Below are positions 32,935 to 41,845 of a DNA stretch of 64,000 bases, piece after piece; positions within the stretch are counted from its first letter, which is position 1; every line of letters starts with the position of its first letter. The position numbers and the translations under genes were made by a program. The notes beneath the pieces are model-generated. The model was not told where the DNA came from. It saw only the letters and a program-made list of their open reading frames with translations, and searched no databases. Origin of the DNA: Amycolatopsis vancoresmycina (GTDB taxonomy: Bacteria > Actinomycetota > Actinomycetes > Mycobacteriales > Pseudonocardiaceae); contig NZ_JNYY01000001.1 of NCBI RefSeq assembly GCF_000716785.1, forward strand, positions 868,001 through 932,000, read 5' to 3'.

Positions 32935-34227
32935 ATGACGACCATGACAAGCCCCGCCACGCTGCCGCCGGGGCCCACCGTGCCGCGGGCCGTCCAGGGC
33001 GCCTACGCCCTGACCCAGCCGCTGCGCGGCATGCGGCGGCTCAAAGAGCGCTACGGCGACGCCTTCACGGTGAACGTGCCGATCTTCGGCCGGGCCGTCG
33101 TGATCAGCAGCCCCGCCGAGATCAAGCAGCTGTTCACCTCCGGGCCCGACCTCGTCGACAACCTGGAGGTCAACCTCGGGCGCGTGCTCGGGCCGCGGTC
33201 GATGTTCGCGCTGTCCGGTGACGAGCACAAACGGCAGCGGAAGCTGCTGGTGCCGCCGTTCCACGGCCGCCGCCTCGCCGGGTACGAAAAGATCGTCGAA
33301 GAGGAGACCGTCCGCGAGCTCGCGACCTGGCCGGAAGGCAAGCCGTTCGCCACGCTGCCGTCGATGATGCGGATCACGCTCAACGCCATCCTCCGCGCGG
33401 TCTTCGGCGCCGAAGGGGCCGAGTTCGCCGAGCTGCGCGAGCTGCTCCCGCCGTTCGTCACCCTCGGCTCCCGGCTGGCCGTCGCGCCGATCTCCAAGAA
33501 GGGCCGCTTCAACCCGTGGCGCCGCTTCGAACGGATGCGCCGCGAGTACGACGCGATCGTCGACCGGCTGATCGCGAAGGCCCGCGCCGGGGAAAAGGAC
33601 GACGTCCTGTCGATGATGCTGCAGACCCGCTACGACGACGAGTCCGGGCTGAGCCGCGAGGAGATCGCCGACCAGCTGCTCACGCTGCTCACCGCGGGGC
33701 ACGAGACCACCGCGACCACGCTGGCCTGGGCGGTCGAGCGCCTCCGCCGCCACCCCGCGCTGCTCGCCGAGCTGGACCGGAACGACAAGCTCCTCGACGC
33801 CACCATCCTCGAGGTCCAGCGCACCCGCCCGGTCATCGACCTCACCGCCCGGCAGGTCAAGCAGGACGGCTTCCGGCTCGGCCGGTGGACGCTGCCGAAG
33901 GGGTACGCCGTGCTGGTCAGCATCGCGCTGATCCACGACGACGACGCCGTCTTCCCGCACGCGGCCACCTTCGACCCGCACCGCTTCGCCGGCGCGCGGC
34001 CGGACCTCTACCAGTGGATCCCGTTCGGCGGCGGCACCCGCCGCTGCCTCGGCGCCGCCTTCGCGACCATGGAGATGACCGTCGTGCTGCGGACCCTGCT
34101 GCGGGACTTCACGCTGGTCCCGACGACCGAGCCCGGCGAACGCTGGCACTCGCGGGGTGTCGCCTACGCCCCCGCCAAGGGCGGCCGCGCGGTCGTGCGC
34201 CGCCGAAGCACCGGAGGAGAGCAGTGA
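32935..34227 (+). CDS. Cytochrome P450
   Basis: A 430-residue soluble monooxygenase. The I-helix oxygen-binding motif AGHETTATT is at about residue 257, the ExxR as EVQR near 300, and the heme-ligand loop FGGGTRRCLG with Cys371. The N-terminus lacks a membrane anchor. TLPPGPTVPRAVQG and FALSGDEHKRQRKLLVPPFHG are reminiscent of mycobacterial CYP135/CYP138-like P450s. No ferredoxin or reductase gene is nearby, so electron partners must be encoded elsewhere. It is first in an operon with a hydrolase (GTGA overlap), an SDR, a flavin monooxygenase and NAD kinase. Confidence 0.93.
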   Translation: MTTMTSPATLPPGPTVPRAVQGAYALTQPLRGMRRLKERYGDAFTVNVPIFGRAVVISSPAEIKQLFTSGPDLVDNLEVNLGRVLGPRSMFALSGDEHKRQRKLLVPPFHGRRLAGYEKIVEEETVRELATWPEGKPFATLPSMMRITLNAILRAVFGAEGAEFAELRELLPPFVTLGSRLAVAPISKKGRFNPWRRFERMRREYDAIVDRLIAKARAGEKDDVLSMMLQTRYDDESGLSREEIADQLLTLLTAGHETTATTLAWAVERLRRHPALLAELDRNDKLLDATILEVQRTRPVIDLTARQVKQDGFRLGRWTLPKGYAVLVSIALIHDDDAVFPHAATFDPHRFAGARPDLYQWIPFGGGTRRCLGAAFATMEMTVVLRTLLRDFTLVPTTEPGERWHSRGVAYAPAKGGRAVVRRRSTGGEQ

Positions 34228-35114
34228 CCGAACAGATCGCCGACGTCGGCCGGGGGATTTCCCTGGCGTACGAACGGATCGGGGACGCCGGCGCCGAGCC
34301 GCTGGTGCTCGTGGCCGGGCTGGGCCAGCAGCTGCACAGCTGGCCGGACGCCTTCTGCGCGAAGCTCGCCGGGCGCGGCTACGAGGTCGTCCGGTTCGAC
34401 AACCGCGACGCCGGGCGCTCGACGCACCCGCGGTTCCGGCCGCCGAGCCTGGTCGGCATGCTCGCCGGCCGGTTCCCCGCGCAGCAGTACGACCTGACGG
34501 ACCTGGCCGCCGACACGATCGGCCTGTTCGACGCCCTCGACCTGGAGACCGCGCACATCGCGGGGGTGTCCATGGGCGGCATGATCGCCCAGACCGTCGC
34601 TGCGCTTTACCCGGACCGGATCCGCACCCTGACGTCGATCATGTCGACGACCGGGTCCCGCCTGATCGGCCGCCCGGCGCTCTCGACGTGGCGGCTGATG
34701 GGCGCGAAGCCGCCGAAGTCCCGCGAGGAGGCGATCGCGAGCGCGGTCCGGATGTTCCGGCACATCGGCTCGCACGGCTTCCCGTTCGACGAGGCTTTCG
34801 TGCGCGAACTGGCCGCCACGGGCTGGGACCGCGACCCGACGACCGGCGGTGTCGGCCGCCAGCTCGCCGCCATCATGAAGTCCGGCAACCGGACACCGCT
34901 GCTGCGGAGGATCACCGCGCCGACGCTGGTGATCCACGGCGACCGCGACCGGATGGTCCACCCGACCGGCGGGGCCGCCACCGCGCGCGCCATCGCGGGC
35001 GCGCGCCTCGAAACCGTCCCGGGCATGGGGCACGACCTGCCCGAGGGCGCCTGGCCGACCATCCTCGACCTGATCGACGAGCACGCGAGGAGCAGCGATG
35101 TCCCGGCCTCGTAG
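34224..35114 (+). CDS. Alpha/beta hydrolase
   Basis: A 296-residue esterase-like protein. The nucleophile elbow GVSMGG is near residue 113, the acid is probably in VIHGDRDRMV, and the His in GMGHDLP. FDNRDAGRS near residue 55 is typical of this alpha/beta-hydrolase subfamily. The GTG start overlaps the P450 stop, and the 3' end overlaps the SDR gene by 17 bp. In this operon it could open the ester or lactone made by the Baeyer-Villiger-type enzyme two genes on. Confidence 0.9.
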   Translation: MTEQIADVGRGISLAYERIGDAGAEPLVLVAGLGQQLHSWPDAFCAKLAGRGYEVVRFDNRDAGRSTHPRFRPPSLVGMLAGRFPAQQYDLTDLAADTIGLFDALDLETAHIAGVSMGGMIAQTVAALYPDRIRTLTSIMSTTGSRLIGRPALSTWRLMGAKPPKSREEAIASAVRMFRHIGSHGFPFDEAFVRELAATGWDRDPTTGGVGRQLAAIMKSGNRTPLLRRITAPTLVIHGDRDRMVHPTGGAATARAIAGARLETVPGMGHDLPEGAWPTILDLIDEHARSSDVPAS

Positions 35115-35940
35115 TCTCACCGGGCGTCCGGTGGTCATCACCGGCGCGGCGTCCGGCATCGGCCGCGCGCTGGCCACCCGGCTGTCACGGCTCGGTTCGC
35201 CGGTCGCCCTCGCCGACGTCGACGAAGACGGCCTCAAGGCCACCGCGGCCGCCCTGCACGGCCGCGTCCTCACCCGCGTCCTCGACGTCCGCGACGCCGA
35301 CGACCAGCTCCGGTTCGCCGCCGAAGTCCGCGAGTGGCTCCCGGCGCCGCTGGCCGCGGTGTTCAACAACGCCGGGGTCGCGGTCACCTCGTCCGTGCTC
35401 GACGCCGTGCCCGAGGACGACGACTGGCTGCACGACATCAACTTCCACGGCGTGGTGCACGGGACGCGGGCGTTCCTGCCGATCCTCGTCGAGCAGGGCG
35501 AAGGCGCGATCGTGAACACCTCCAGCGTCTACGGCCTGCTCGGGGTGCCGTACCAGAGCGCCTACTGCGCGGCGAAGTTCGCCGTCCGCGGCTTCACCGA
35601 GTCGCTGCGGCAGGAGCTGCGCGGCACCCACGTCCGCGCAGTGACCGTCCACCCGGGCGGCATCACGACGAACATCGCGCGCAACGCCCGGGTACGCCGC
35701 GACCCCGAGGGCCGGGGCCGCACCCACGAGCAGATGGCCGCGCAGTTCGAGGCCATGACGATGACGTCGCCGGACAAGGCGGCGGCGATCATCCACACCG
35801 GCGTCGACCGCGGGAAGGCCCGCATCCTGGTCGGCCCGGACGCCTACCTGTTCGACGCGCTCGCCCGCATCACCCCCACCCACTACAACGCCGTGCTGAC
35901 CCGCGTGCTGCAGCGCGCCCGGCGGACGGAGGCCGTCTGA
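35098..35940 (+). CDS. Short-chain dehydrogenase/reductase
   Basis: A 280-residue classical SDR. TGAASGIG (residues 15-22) binds the cofactor, NNAG is at about 91, and the catalytic set is Ser (NTSSVYG) and Tyr-x3-Lys (YCAAK). ADVDEDG after the second strand suggests NAD(H) preference, because an acidic residue ends it. GAGGAG precedes the ATG inside the hydrolase frame. Probably oxidises an alcohol to the ketone used by the adjacent flavin monooxygenase. Confidence 0.92.
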   Translation: MSRPRSLTGRPVVITGAASGIGRALATRLSRLGSPVALADVDEDGLKATAAALHGRVLTRVLDVRDADDQLRFAAEVREWLPAPLAAVFNNAGVAVTSSVLDAVPEDDDWLHDINFHGVVHGTRAFLPILVEQGEGAIVNTSSVYGLLGVPYQSAYCAAKFAVRGFTESLRQELRGTHVRAVTVHPGGITTNIARNARVRRDPEGRGRTHEQMAAQFEAMTMTSPDKAAAIIHTGVDRGKARILVGPDAYLFDALARITPTHYNAVLTRVLQRARRTEAV

Positions 35941-35941
35941 G

Positions 35942-37420
35942 ATGACCGACCACGTCGACGTGCTGATCGTCGGTGCCGGGTTGTCCGGCGTCGGCGCGGC
36001 CCACCACCTGCGGACGGCGTTCCCGCGCAAGACCTTCACGATCCTCGAAGCCCGCGAGGCGATCGGCGGCACCTGGGACCTGTTCCGCTACCCGGGTGTC
36101 CGGTCCGACTCGGACATGCAGACCCTCGGCTACCGGTTCCGGCCGTGGACCGACGCGAAGGCGATCGCCGACGGCCCGTCGATCCTGCGGTACGTCCGCG
36201 ACACCGCGGCCGACGCGGGGATCGACCGGTTCATCCGGTTCGGGCACAAGGTGGTCCGGGCCGAATGGTCCACAGAGGACGCACGGTGGACGGTCACGGC
36301 CGAGCACGACGGGAAACCGGTCGAGCTCACCGCGAAGTTCCTGTACCTCTGCAGCGGCTACTACGACTACGCGGCCGGGCACACCCCGGAGTTCCCCGGG
36401 CTCGAGGACTTCGGCGGGACGGTCGTGCACCCGCAGCACTGGCCCGAGGACCTGGACTACACCGGCAAGAAGGTCGTCGTCATCGGCAGCGGCGCGACGG
36501 CGGTGACGCTCGTCCCGGCGATGACCGACCGCGCCGCGCACGTGACGATGCTGCAGCGCTCCCCCACGTACATCCTTTCGCTGCCTTCGGAGGACGCGCT
36601 GGCCAACCGGCTGCGCGGGCTGCTCGGGCCGCGGCTGGCGTACCCGATCGCGCGCTGGAAGAACGTCGCCGTGAGCACGCTGATCTACCAGCTCAGCCGG
36701 CGCCGGCCGGGCGTGGTGAAGCGGCTGATCCGCAAGGCCGCGATGAAGCAGCTGCCGCCCGGATACGCCGTCGACACCCACTTCAAGCCGCGCTACCAGC
36801 CCTGGGACCAGCGGCTGTGCCTGGTCCCGGACGGTGACCTGTTCCGCTCGATCAAGCGCGGTGACGCCTCGATCGTCACCGACCGGATCGCGTCCTTCAC
36901 GACGACCGGCATCCGGCTCGAATCGGGCGGCGAGCTCGAAGCGGACGTCGTCGTCACCGCGACCGGGCTGCGGCTGCTGGCCTTCGGCGGCATCGACCTG
37001 GTCGTCGACGGCGACCCGGTGAAACTGCCGGAAACCATGGCGTACAAGGGGATGATGCTCAGCGGCGTGCCGAACTTCGCCTTCACCATCGGCTACACGA
37101 ACGCGTCGTGGACGCTCAAGGCCGACCTCGTCGCCGAGTACGTCGTCCGGCTGCTGCGGCACCTCGACCGGCACGGCCACGACCAGGCGGTCCCGGTCAA
37201 CGACGACCCGGCGGTCACCGAGCGGCCGCTGCTGGACTTCGACGCCGGATACGTGCTGCGGTCCATCGACGAGTTCCCGAAGGCCGGGTCGCGGGCGCCG
37301 TGGCAGCTGGGCATGAGCTACGCGCACGACGTCGTCAAGCTGCGGCACGGCCGGATCGACGACGGCGCGCTGCGGTTCTCGCGGCGGCGCGGGGCGGGAG
37401 CGGGCAGACTGAGCGCATGA
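35942..37420 (+). CDS. Flavin-containing monooxygenase, Baeyer-Villiger type
   Basis: A 492-residue class B flavoprotein. The FAD-binding GAGLSGVGAA is at residues 10-19, the NADPH-binding GSGATA at about 183, and the Baeyer-Villiger fingerprint FGGTVVHPQHWP near 157. GGTWDLFRYPGVRSD is also typical. It starts one base after the SDR stop. Alcohol-ketone-ester-hydrolysis logic fits the order SDR, monooxygenase, hydrolase, and the group resembles mycobacterial mymA-type operons; the substrate is not known. Confidence 0.92.
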   Translation: MTDHVDVLIVGAGLSGVGAAHHLRTAFPRKTFTILEAREAIGGTWDLFRYPGVRSDSDMQTLGYRFRPWTDAKAIADGPSILRYVRDTAADAGIDRFIRFGHKVVRAEWSTEDARWTVTAEHDGKPVELTAKFLYLCSGYYDYAAGHTPEFPGLEDFGGTVVHPQHWPEDLDYTGKKVVVIGSGATAVTLVPAMTDRAAHVTMLQRSPTYILSLPSEDALANRLRGLLGPRLAYPIARWKNVAVSTLIYQLSRRRPGVVKRLIRKAAMKQLPPGYAVDTHFKPRYQPWDQRLCLVPDGDLFRSIKRGDASIVTDRIASFTTTGIRLESGGELEADVVVTATGLRLLAFGGIDLVVDGDPVKLPETMAYKGMMLSGVPNFAFTIGYTNASWTLKADLVAEYVVRLLRHLDRHGHDQAVPVNDDPAVTERPLLDFDAGYVLRSIDEFPKAGSRAPWQLGMSYAHDVVKLRHGRIDDGALRFSRRRGAGAGRLSA

Positions 37421-37450
37421 CGCGCTTCTCCCCCGCCCGGGGCCGCTGAC

Positions 37451-38317
37451 ATGCACTCCGCCGGGCTCGTGCTGCACCCCCGCCGCGACTCCGCGGCCGC
37501 CGTCGACGCCGTGCTCGGCTGGGCCGGGAACCGGGGCATCGAGGTCCTCGGCATCGCCGACGAGATCGTCCGGCTGAACTGCGCCGCGATCGGGGTGACG
37601 CCCGAGGAGCTCGGGCGCCGCTCCGACCTGGTGGTCAGCCTCGGCGGCGACGGCACGATGCTGCGGGCCATGCGGCTGGCCGACGGGCAGCGCGCGCCGG
37701 TGCTCGGGGTGAACCTCGGCAAGCTCGGCTTCCTGGCTGAGGTCGACGTCCCCGACCTGCCGGACGCGCTGTCGGCGATCGACGGCCACGAGTTCACCGT
37801 GGAGCCGCGGCTGGCCGTGGACGCGGTGCTGCAGGGGCGCAGGATCACCGCGTTCAACGACATCGCGGTGGTGCGCGTGCCCGGCGACGGCAGCGCGGTG
37901 GTCGCCGTCCGCGTCGGCGGTCAGCCGTTCGTGAGCTATTCGGCCGACGCGGTCGTGGTGGCGACCCCGACCGGCTCGACGGCGTACAGCTTCTCGGCGG
38001 GCGGCCCGATCACCAGCCCCGCGGTGGAGGCCCTGCTGGTGACTCCGGCGGCACCACATTCGGCGTACAGCCGGGGCGTGGTGCTGTCGGTGCACGACGA
38101 GGTCACCCTGGAGCTGCTGCCCACCAGCGGCCGGCTCGCGGTGGAGGTCGACGGCCAGGTCGAGGGGTACGTCTCCCCCGGCGAGCGGCTGGACCTGCGC
38201 GGCCGGCCGAGCGCGGCGCGGGTGGTGCGGCTCGGGATGACGACGTTCTACCAGCGGGCGCGGCGCAAGCTGCGGCTCACGGATTCGGCCGAGATCCCGC
38301 AGGACGGCGACCACTGA
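37451..38317 (+). CDS. NAD kinase (inorganic polyphosphate/ATP-type family)
   Basis: A 288-residue diacylglycerol-kinase-like fold protein. The GGDG motif (LGGDGTMLRAM, near residue 64) and the second signature TPTGSTAYSFSAGGP are intact; the usual NE pair is ND here (AFNDIAVVR). It phosphorylates NAD+ to NADP+. The gene lies 30 nt after the monooxygenase gene, on the same strand. Most actinomycetes have another NAD kinase beside recN, so this is likely a second, pathway-linked copy that would replenish NADPH pools for the oxygenases; that role is inference. Confidence 0.9.
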   Translation: MHSAGLVLHPRRDSAAAVDAVLGWAGNRGIEVLGIADEIVRLNCAAIGVTPEELGRRSDLVVSLGGDGTMLRAMRLADGQRAPVLGVNLGKLGFLAEVDVPDLPDALSAIDGHEFTVEPRLAVDAVLQGRRITAFNDIAVVRVPGDGSAVVAVRVGGQPFVSYSADAVVVATPTGSTAYSFSAGGPITSPAVEALLVTPAAPHSAYSRGVVLSVHDEVTLELLPTSGRLAVEVDGQVEGYVSPGERLDLRGRPSAARVVRLGMTTFYQRARRKLRLTDSAEIPQDGDH

Positions 38318-38427
38318 CGGTGGCCTGCGTCACAGCGCGGGCGCGTCGGCCATGGTCACGGAATGGTCACGGGTAGCGTGCGCGGCTGCGCCTGAACCAG
38401 CCGAACCGTCCCGGAGTGTCTCCCTAC

Positions 38428-39114
38428 ATGCTGTGTCCCGCACCCGTCCGTCCCCGCCTGCGCGCCCGCCTCCTCGTCCCGGGGGCGCTCGCCGCCTTCG
38501 CCGGCGCCGTCGTGCTGCTCACCGTGCTGCACGTCGACCGGCGCCTGGCCCCGCTCGACCCGGTGAGCACGATGCTCAGCGACTACGCGCTGAGCCCCGG
38601 CCGCCTGCTGTGGGACGGCGCGCTGCTGCTCACCAGCACGGGATCGGCGTTGCTGCTGGTGGCGCTCTACCGCCGTGGCCTGCTGGCGAACCCGGCGCTG
38701 GTGGCGGCGAAGGCGCTGTGGTGCGTGAGCCTGCTGGCGGTGGCCGTGTTCGCGAAGGACCCCCAGGGCGGCGCGATCACCGCGACGGGCAAGATCCACC
38801 TCTACGCGTCGGCGGTGACGTGCCTGAGCCTGCCGGTCGTCGGCTGGGCGCTGGGCCGCCGCCACCGCGACGACCCGCGCTGGCGCCGCTTCGCGACCTG
38901 GTCCCGGCGGCTGGCCCTGGCGGCGATCCCGTTCTACCTGCCGTTCATCGTCCCGTTCGCGGTGAACGTCGTCCTGGGCGGCCACCTCCCGACGGTGGCC
39001 ACCGGCCTGGTGGAGCGGCTGATGATGGTGCTGGAGATCGCGCTGCTGGTGCTGCTGGGCCACTGGGCCCACCGCGCGATGCCGACCGGCGTCCGCTTCC
39101 GCCCGTCCGCCTGA
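38428..39114 (+). CDS. DUF998-like membrane protein
   Basis: A 228-residue protein with six predicted membrane spans. Short motifs such as PLDPVSTMLSDYAL early and GKIHLYAS in the middle match the DUF998 group, for which no function is established. I prefer ATG 38428 because GGAG lies upstream of it; the GTG at 38416 abuts that sequence. The gene is convergent with the phosphoesterase gene, with a 46-nt palindrome between them. Confidence 0.78.
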   Translation: MLCPAPVRPRLRARLLVPGALAAFAGAVVLLTVLHVDRRLAPLDPVSTMLSDYALSPGRLLWDGALLLTSTGSALLLVALYRRGLLANPALVAAKALWCVSLLAVAVFAKDPQGGAITATGKIHLYASAVTCLSLPVVGWALGRRHRDDPRWRRFATWSRRLALAAIPFYLPFIVPFAVNVVLGGHLPTVATGLVERLMMVLEIALLVLLGHWAHRAMPTGVRFRPSA

Positions 39115-39137
39115 CCCACAACTCGCGTGTGGTCCAG

Positions 39138-39183
39138 GTCGTGAGTGGTAAGGCGGGTTAGAACCCGCCTTACCACTCACGAC
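39138..39183. repeat. Dispersed 46-nt perfect palindrome, copy 1
   Basis: Two 22-nt arms, GTCGTGAGTGGTAAGGCGGG followed by TT and its exact complement, are separated by AG. It fills most of the gap between two convergent genes. A near-identical copy is at 60777-60822, also between convergent genes. Confidence 0.85.
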
Positions 39184-39193
39184 AGTCCTGGGG

Positions 39194-39559
39194 CTACTCG
39201 GTCTCGTCGCCCGGCTGGTCGCGGGTGCGGTGGAGGAGCCAATCGCTCGCCGTGCGGATCAGGGCGTAGCGCACCGGGCCCGCGCGGCCGTGCAGGGTGA
39301 ACAGGATCCGCTTGGCCGTCCGGTCGTGTTCCTCCCACCAGCCCGTGTCGGCGATCTTCTTCGTGTCGTCCTCGTAGGCCAGGTGGTCGAGGGCGTGGTC
39401 CGGCACCGCGACCGCGAGCCGGTTCGTGGCGGCGTCCGGGGGGAGGCCGCGCGGGACCGCCCACGAGCGGAGCACGCCGGCCTCCTCCAGGCGCAGGTCG
39501 AAGTGGTGCCGGGGGCGCCAGTGCTCGTGCAGCACGAACGCCGGTCGCCGATCGGTCAC
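39194..39559 (-). CDS. LigD-type 3'-phosphoesterase domain protein
   Basis: A 121-residue stand-alone phosphoesterase domain like the one in bacterial DNA ligase D. It removes 3'-phosphate or ribonucleotides from DNA ends in non-homologous end joining. FVLHEHWRPRHHFDLRLE, WAVPRGLP and a later TGWWEEHDRTAKRILFTLHG follow the family's conserved His/Asp/Arg pattern. Two GTG starts lie nine bases apart; 39559 has GGGTG at better spacing. No ligase or Ku gene is in the window. It is transcribed toward the palindrome. Confidence 0.88.
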   Translation of the reverse strand: MTDRRPAFVLHEHWRPRHHFDLRLEEAGVLRSWAVPRGLPPDAATNRLAVAVPDHALDHLAYEDDTKKIADTGWWEEHDRTAKRILFTLHGRAGPVRYALIRTASDWLLHRTRDQPGDETE

Positions 39560-39625
39560 GTCCGTCACCCTGCCAGACCGGCGGCCCGCTAGGTTGGACC
39601 CGCACGGAAAACCAGGGAGGCCGGG

Positions 39626-40615
39626 GTGAACGTCGCCGGTGGGGTGCTGCCGGTCGCCGCCGGGGTGGCCCTCGTCGTGTTCGCCGTGCGGCTCGCGCGC
39701 GAACCGCGGCGGCTGGGCAACGCCGTCTGGCTCGGCGTCGCGCTGCTGCTGACCGCGCTGTGGCTGCTGCGCGCGGCCCTGCACCTGGAGTGGCTGACGC
39801 CGGTGCTGGCGGTCCTGCTCGGGGTCGTGGTGGTGCTCGTCGCGCTGGTGCTGCCGGCCGCGCTGATCGCCAACGGCGTGCGGATGTGGCGGCGGGAAGG
39901 GCGCAGCGCCGGGAACCTGCTGTCGCTCGGCCTCGGTGCCGGGCTGGTGGCGCTGGAGGCGTTGTTCTTCGTCCCGCTCGGCCGGTGGGGTTCGGCGCTG
40001 GTGGCCATCGCGGCCGTGCTGGCCTGCTACTTCGGGTTCCTGTTCCTGTCGCTGCTGATCTACTCCGTGGTGTACGGCAGGCTCGGCCGCCGCAGCGGGT
40101 TCGACGCGATCATCGTGCTCGGCTGCGGCCTGGACGGCGACCGCGTGCCGCCGCTGCTCGCCGGGCGCCTCGACCGCGCGATCCGGCTTGCCGAACGGGA
40201 GGCGACGCCGCCGGTGCTGGTCGTTTCCGGCGGGCGGGGTCCCGGCGAGACGGTCACCGAAGCCGAAGCGATGCACGCCTACCTGCGGGACCGCGGCGTA
40301 CCGGAGGACCGCATCCGGCGCGAAGACCGGGCCACGACGACCGAGGAGAACCTCGGCTTCTCGGCGGAGCTGCTCCCCGCCGACGCGCACCGGGTGGTCG
40401 CGGTGACCAGCAACTACCACGTGTTCCGGACGGCGGTGGAGTGCCGCCGGCTGGGCCTGCCGTTCCACGCGACGGGCGCGCCGACGGCCCGGTACTTCCT
40501 GCCGAGCGCGCTGCTGCGCGAGTTCGCGGCGCTGATCCTGTACTACCGCCGGACGACGATCGCGGCCTGCGTGGTGATCGCCGGGGCGGGCGTGGCCCTG
40601 ACGATCTTCGCCTAA
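39626..40615 (+). CDS. YdcF-family (DUF218) membrane protein
   Basis: A 329-residue protein. The first 150 residues form about four membrane spans and the rest is a DUF218 domain facing one side of the membrane: DAIIVLGCGLDGDRVPPLLAGRL, VVSGGRG, EAEAMHAYL and TTTEENL are family motifs. A last hydrophobic segment ends the protein. GTG 39626 follows GGGAGG. DUF218 proteins such as SanA/ElyC act in envelope integrity or vancomycin sensitivity; the actinobacterial role is not established. Its stop overlaps the convergent glycosyltransferase stop by four bases (CTAA). Confidence 0.85.
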   Translation: MNVAGGVLPVAAGVALVVFAVRLAREPRRLGNAVWLGVALLLTALWLLRAALHLEWLTPVLAVLLGVVVVLVALVLPAALIANGVRMWRREGRSAGNLLSLGLGAGLVALEALFFVPLGRWGSALVAIAAVLACYFGFLFLSLLIYSVVYGRLGRRSGFDAIIVLGCGLDGDRVPPLLAGRLDRAIRLAEREATPPVLVVSGGRGPGETVTEAEAMHAYLRDRGVPEDRIRREDRATTTEENLGFSAELLPADAHRVVAVTSNYHVFRTAVECRRLGLPFHATGAPTARYFLPSALLREFAALILYYRRTTIAACVVIAGAGVALTIFA

Positions 40616-41820
40616 CGCAGGACCGAGCACGCGCGGGCCACGCCGTCCTCGGCACGCAGGCGCGCGCCGACGTACTGCGCGCCCCGCCGGAACAGCGGAT
40701 TGCCGGTCAGCTCCTGCAGCCGGGCGGTCAGCACGTCCACGTCGAGGTCCGCCAGCGGCAGCGGTTTCGGGCCCGCGCTCAGCCGCGACACCCGCTCGCC
40801 CCAGTAGGGCTGGTCGGAGAAGACCGGGCAGACGAGCGCGGGCACGCCGGCCCGCAGCCCGGCCGCGGTGGTCCCGGCGCCGCCGTGGTGGACGACGGCG
40901 GCGGTGCGCGGGAACAGCCATTCGTGCGGGACGTCCCCGACGACGAGCAGGTCGTCGCAATCCTCGCCGTCGCTGAGGACACCGCGCAGCCCGGCGCGGC
41001 GCAACGCCGTCCGGACGACGGCGAAGGTCCGCTCGGCGTCCGCGGGCTGCATGCTGCCGAAGCCGACGTACACCGGGGGCGGCCCGGCGGCGAGGAAGTC
41101 GCGCAGCCGCGGGTCCGGCCGCGGGCGGGCGGTGTCGAGGAACCAGTAGCCGGTGACGTGCACGCGGTCCGGCCAGTCGGGCGGCCGCGGCACCACGGCG
41201 TCGGAGAAGCCGCACAGCACGGTCGAACGCCGCCGCGGCCCCCTGGCCCCGGCCGGGGGCAGGCCGAGCGTTCCGGCGCGCCAGCGGTCGACCTCCGGCC
41301 GCAGGACCTGCCAGGTGAGGGCGTCGACGGCGGCGAAGCTGAGCTGCCGTCCCCACGGGCCGAGCCGGGCGGCTCGCGGCAGGAGCGGGTGCGGGAACGC
41401 CCGCGTCGGCACGCTGGGCTGGTAGTGCAGTTCGGCGTGGGGGACGCCGAGGTGGGCGCTCAGGTGGGCGCCGAGGAAGCCGAGCGAGGGCGCGAGCACG
41501 AGGTCGGCCCCGGCGGCACCGGCGTGGACGTCGGCGAGGAGCTGGTCGAGGAGCGGGCGGAGGACCTCGCGCAGCCGGGCGAGGAAGGTCAGGCGGCTTC
41601 CGCCGGTCCACGCCTGGCCGGCCGCGCTGCCGAGGAGGGCACCGGGATCGGCGGACAGCGGCGCGAAGCCGAGGTGGTGAGCTTCGACGAGCGGCCGGAA
41701 GCAGGACGCGGCGAGCACCCGGACCCGGTCGCCGCCGTCGGCGAGGCCACGGCCGAGGGCGACGCAGGGCTGAACGTCCCCGCGCGAGCCGGGCGCGACG
41801 ATGACCACCAGCCGGCTCAC
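40612..41820 (-). CDS. Family 1 glycosyltransferase (MGT/sterol-glucosyltransferase type)
   Basis: A 402-residue GT-B enzyme. It begins LVVIVAPGSRGDVQPCVALGRGL, the typical opening of UDP-glucose sterol/macrolide glucosyltransferases. The donor-binding part has VYVGFGSMQ and HHGGAGTTAAGLRAGVPALVCPVFSDQPYW. The start is GTG at 41820. It lies 25 nt after the SDR gene on the same strand, so it may belong to the operon that starts with the antigen-85-like esterase. It probably glycosylates a lipid or a polyketide; the acceptor is unknown. Confidence 0.9.
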   Translation of the reverse strand: MSRLVVIVAPGSRGDVQPCVALGRGLADGGDRVRVLAASCFRPLVEAHHLGFAPLSADPGALLGSAAGQAWTGGSRLTFLARLREVLRPLLDQLLADVHAGAAGADLVLAPSLGFLGAHLSAHLGVPHAELHYQPSVPTRAFPHPLLPRAARLGPWGRQLSFAAVDALTWQVLRPEVDRWRAGTLGLPPAGARGPRRRSTVLCGFSDAVVPRPPDWPDRVHVTGYWFLDTARPRPDPRLRDFLAAGPPPVYVGFGSMQPADAERTFAVVRTALRRAGLRGVLSDGEDCDDLLVVGDVPHEWLFPRTAAVVHHGGAGTTAAGLRAGVPALVCPVFSDQPYWGERVSRLSAGPKPLPLADLDVDVLTARLQELTGNPLFRRGAQYVGARLRAEDGVARACSVLR

Positions 41821-41845
41821 GGCGTCACCGCCGCGGGACGGCCGG

